A stretch of 64,000 bases of DNA, taken from NCBI GenBank assembly GCA_035566895.1, contig DATMQA010000182.1, positions 44,407-108,406 on the forward strand, given 5' to 3'. This document shows, one piece after another, positions 63,510 through 64,000 of this stretch; within the stretch, counting starts at the first letter, position 1, and each line of letters opens with the position of its first letter. The position numbers were made by a program, and so were the translations under genes. The notes beneath the pieces were generated by a model. The model saw only the letters and a program-made list of their open reading frames with translations, was not told where the DNA came from and did no database searches. This stretch comes from DATMQA01 sp035566895 (lineage in GTDB: Bacteria > Verrucomicrobiota > Verrucomicrobiia > Limisphaerales > UBA8199).

Positions 63510-64000
63510 ATGACCACAAAGATATGGTTCGTTACCTGCATCGTTTTTGCCTGTGGCAGTCTAAGTGCGCAGACGAATGTCTGGCAGCCATCGCCAGGAC
63601 ACACGCAATTGCCGATCTGGCCGGGGGCCGCTCCCGATGCGCACGCCCAGCTTGTCCGGGGGCCGGAGTATGTTACGAACGTGTTGTCGCCTGGCGGCGT
63701 GTCGTGGATTGCGGCATGCAACGTCGCACTGCCCACGATGACGGTCTATTCGCCAAAGGGCAAAAACACCGGCGTTGGGGTCGTCGTGCTTCCCGGCGGA
63801 GGCTACAATTGTCTGGCCATCGATTTGGAAGGCACGGAAACGTGTGATTGGCTAACGTCCAGAGGCATTACCGCTGTACTCTTGAAATATCGCGTGCCAC
63901 TCAAGAAAGCAGGGGCGTACGGGGAGTCACTGCTGGCATTGGAAGATGCGCAGAGGACGGTAGGACTGCTGCGCTTTCACGCCGTCGAGTGGCATATTGA
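63510..64000 (+). CDS. Alpha/beta hydrolase (exported), N-terminal part
   Basis: ATG 63510 opens a signal peptide (WFVTCIVFACGSLSAQ) and then IWPGAAPDAHAQ, NVALPTMTVYSPKGKNTGVG, VVVLPGGGYNCLAIDLEGTE and LLKYRVPLKKAGAYGESLLA, with DAQRTVGLLRFHA. This is the opening of a BD-FAE/axe-type alpha/beta hydrolase (oxyanion-loop PGGGY, then DAxRxxxxLR); the nucleophile elbow would be just beyond the window. Gene runs off the right edge. Confidence 0.85.
   Translation, partial: MTTKIWFVTCIVFACGSLSAQTNVWQPSPGHTQLPIWPGAAPDAHAQLVRGPEYVTNVLSPGGVSWIAACNVALPTMTVYSPKGKNTGVGVVVLPGGGYNCLAIDLEGTETCDWLTSRGITAVLLKYRVPLKKAGAYGESLLALEDAQRTVGLLRFHAVEWHI

Overview
The window looks like chromosomal DNA of a Gram-negative soil or freshwater verrucomicrobium, probably of the Pedosphaera/Limisphaera type. 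This is inference from gene content: an adjacent DUF1501 and DUF1549/DUF1553 cytochrome pair, several short proteins of a kind seen in that phylum, an outer-membrane toolkit (LptE-like, BamD-like, a secretin), high GC, weak Shine-Dalgarno sites and many intergenic 7-10 bp tandem repeats.

Layout. 1-5.8 kb: end of an ion antiporter gene, a zinc-ribbon Ser/Thr kinase and envelope lipoproteins (LptE-like, BamD-like). 5.7-8.0 kb: murA and prmC. 8-9.2 kb: two exported proteins, one with LysM. 9.3-14.4 kb: a reverse-strand housekeeping run of coaD, DUF177, rpmF, plsX and fabH, preceded by tatA and tatC. 14.4-18.3 kb: OmpR-type two-component pair and HtrA. 18.4-25.5 kb: a frameshifted serine hydrolase, two REC-histidine kinase fusions, a GAF protein and small membrane proteins. 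25.5-31.8 kb: GH38 mannosidase, a fused DUF2064/GT2 protein and a GH-A clan hydrolase. 31.9-36 kb: YceI, DUF1015, two REC proteins, a CPXCG gene carrying an in-frame TAA, and rpmB. 36.2-43.4 kb: a type II secretion/type IV pilus-like operon (secretin, PilM/N fusion, PilO-like, small anchor, GspE). 43.6-46.9 kb: smpB, rpoZ and small genes. 46.9-50.9 kb: DUF1501 and cytochrome-DUF1549-DUF1553. 50.9-52.4 kb: gene-poor, repeat-rich. 52.4-53.5 kb: serine hydrolase.

54.2-57.6 kb holds what I consider the main find: five consecutive attC-like recombination sites, each following a + strand gene, most of them short and of unknown function. This is the architecture of an integron cassette array, with no integrase in the window (a CALIN). 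One cassette encodes a pseudopilin-tail-like protein, another a large exported serine hydrolase with a C-terminal PDZ-like region. From 57.6 to 58.8 kb come several families of dispersed palindromic repeats. 58.8-62.5 kb is an NfeD-flotillin-PLDc_N-membrane protein-carbonic anhydrase operon, followed by a hypothetical anchored protein and the start of an alpha/beta hydrolase.

A second theme is a set of short tandem repeats (9-bp GAGTTAAAT-type, 7-10 bp TTTGGAGTTTGG-type and others) that sit mostly in the 3' flanks of genes but also run through three coding sequences, where they encode linkers and even a signal peptide. No tRNA, rRNA, CRISPR array, transposase or integrase was recognised.
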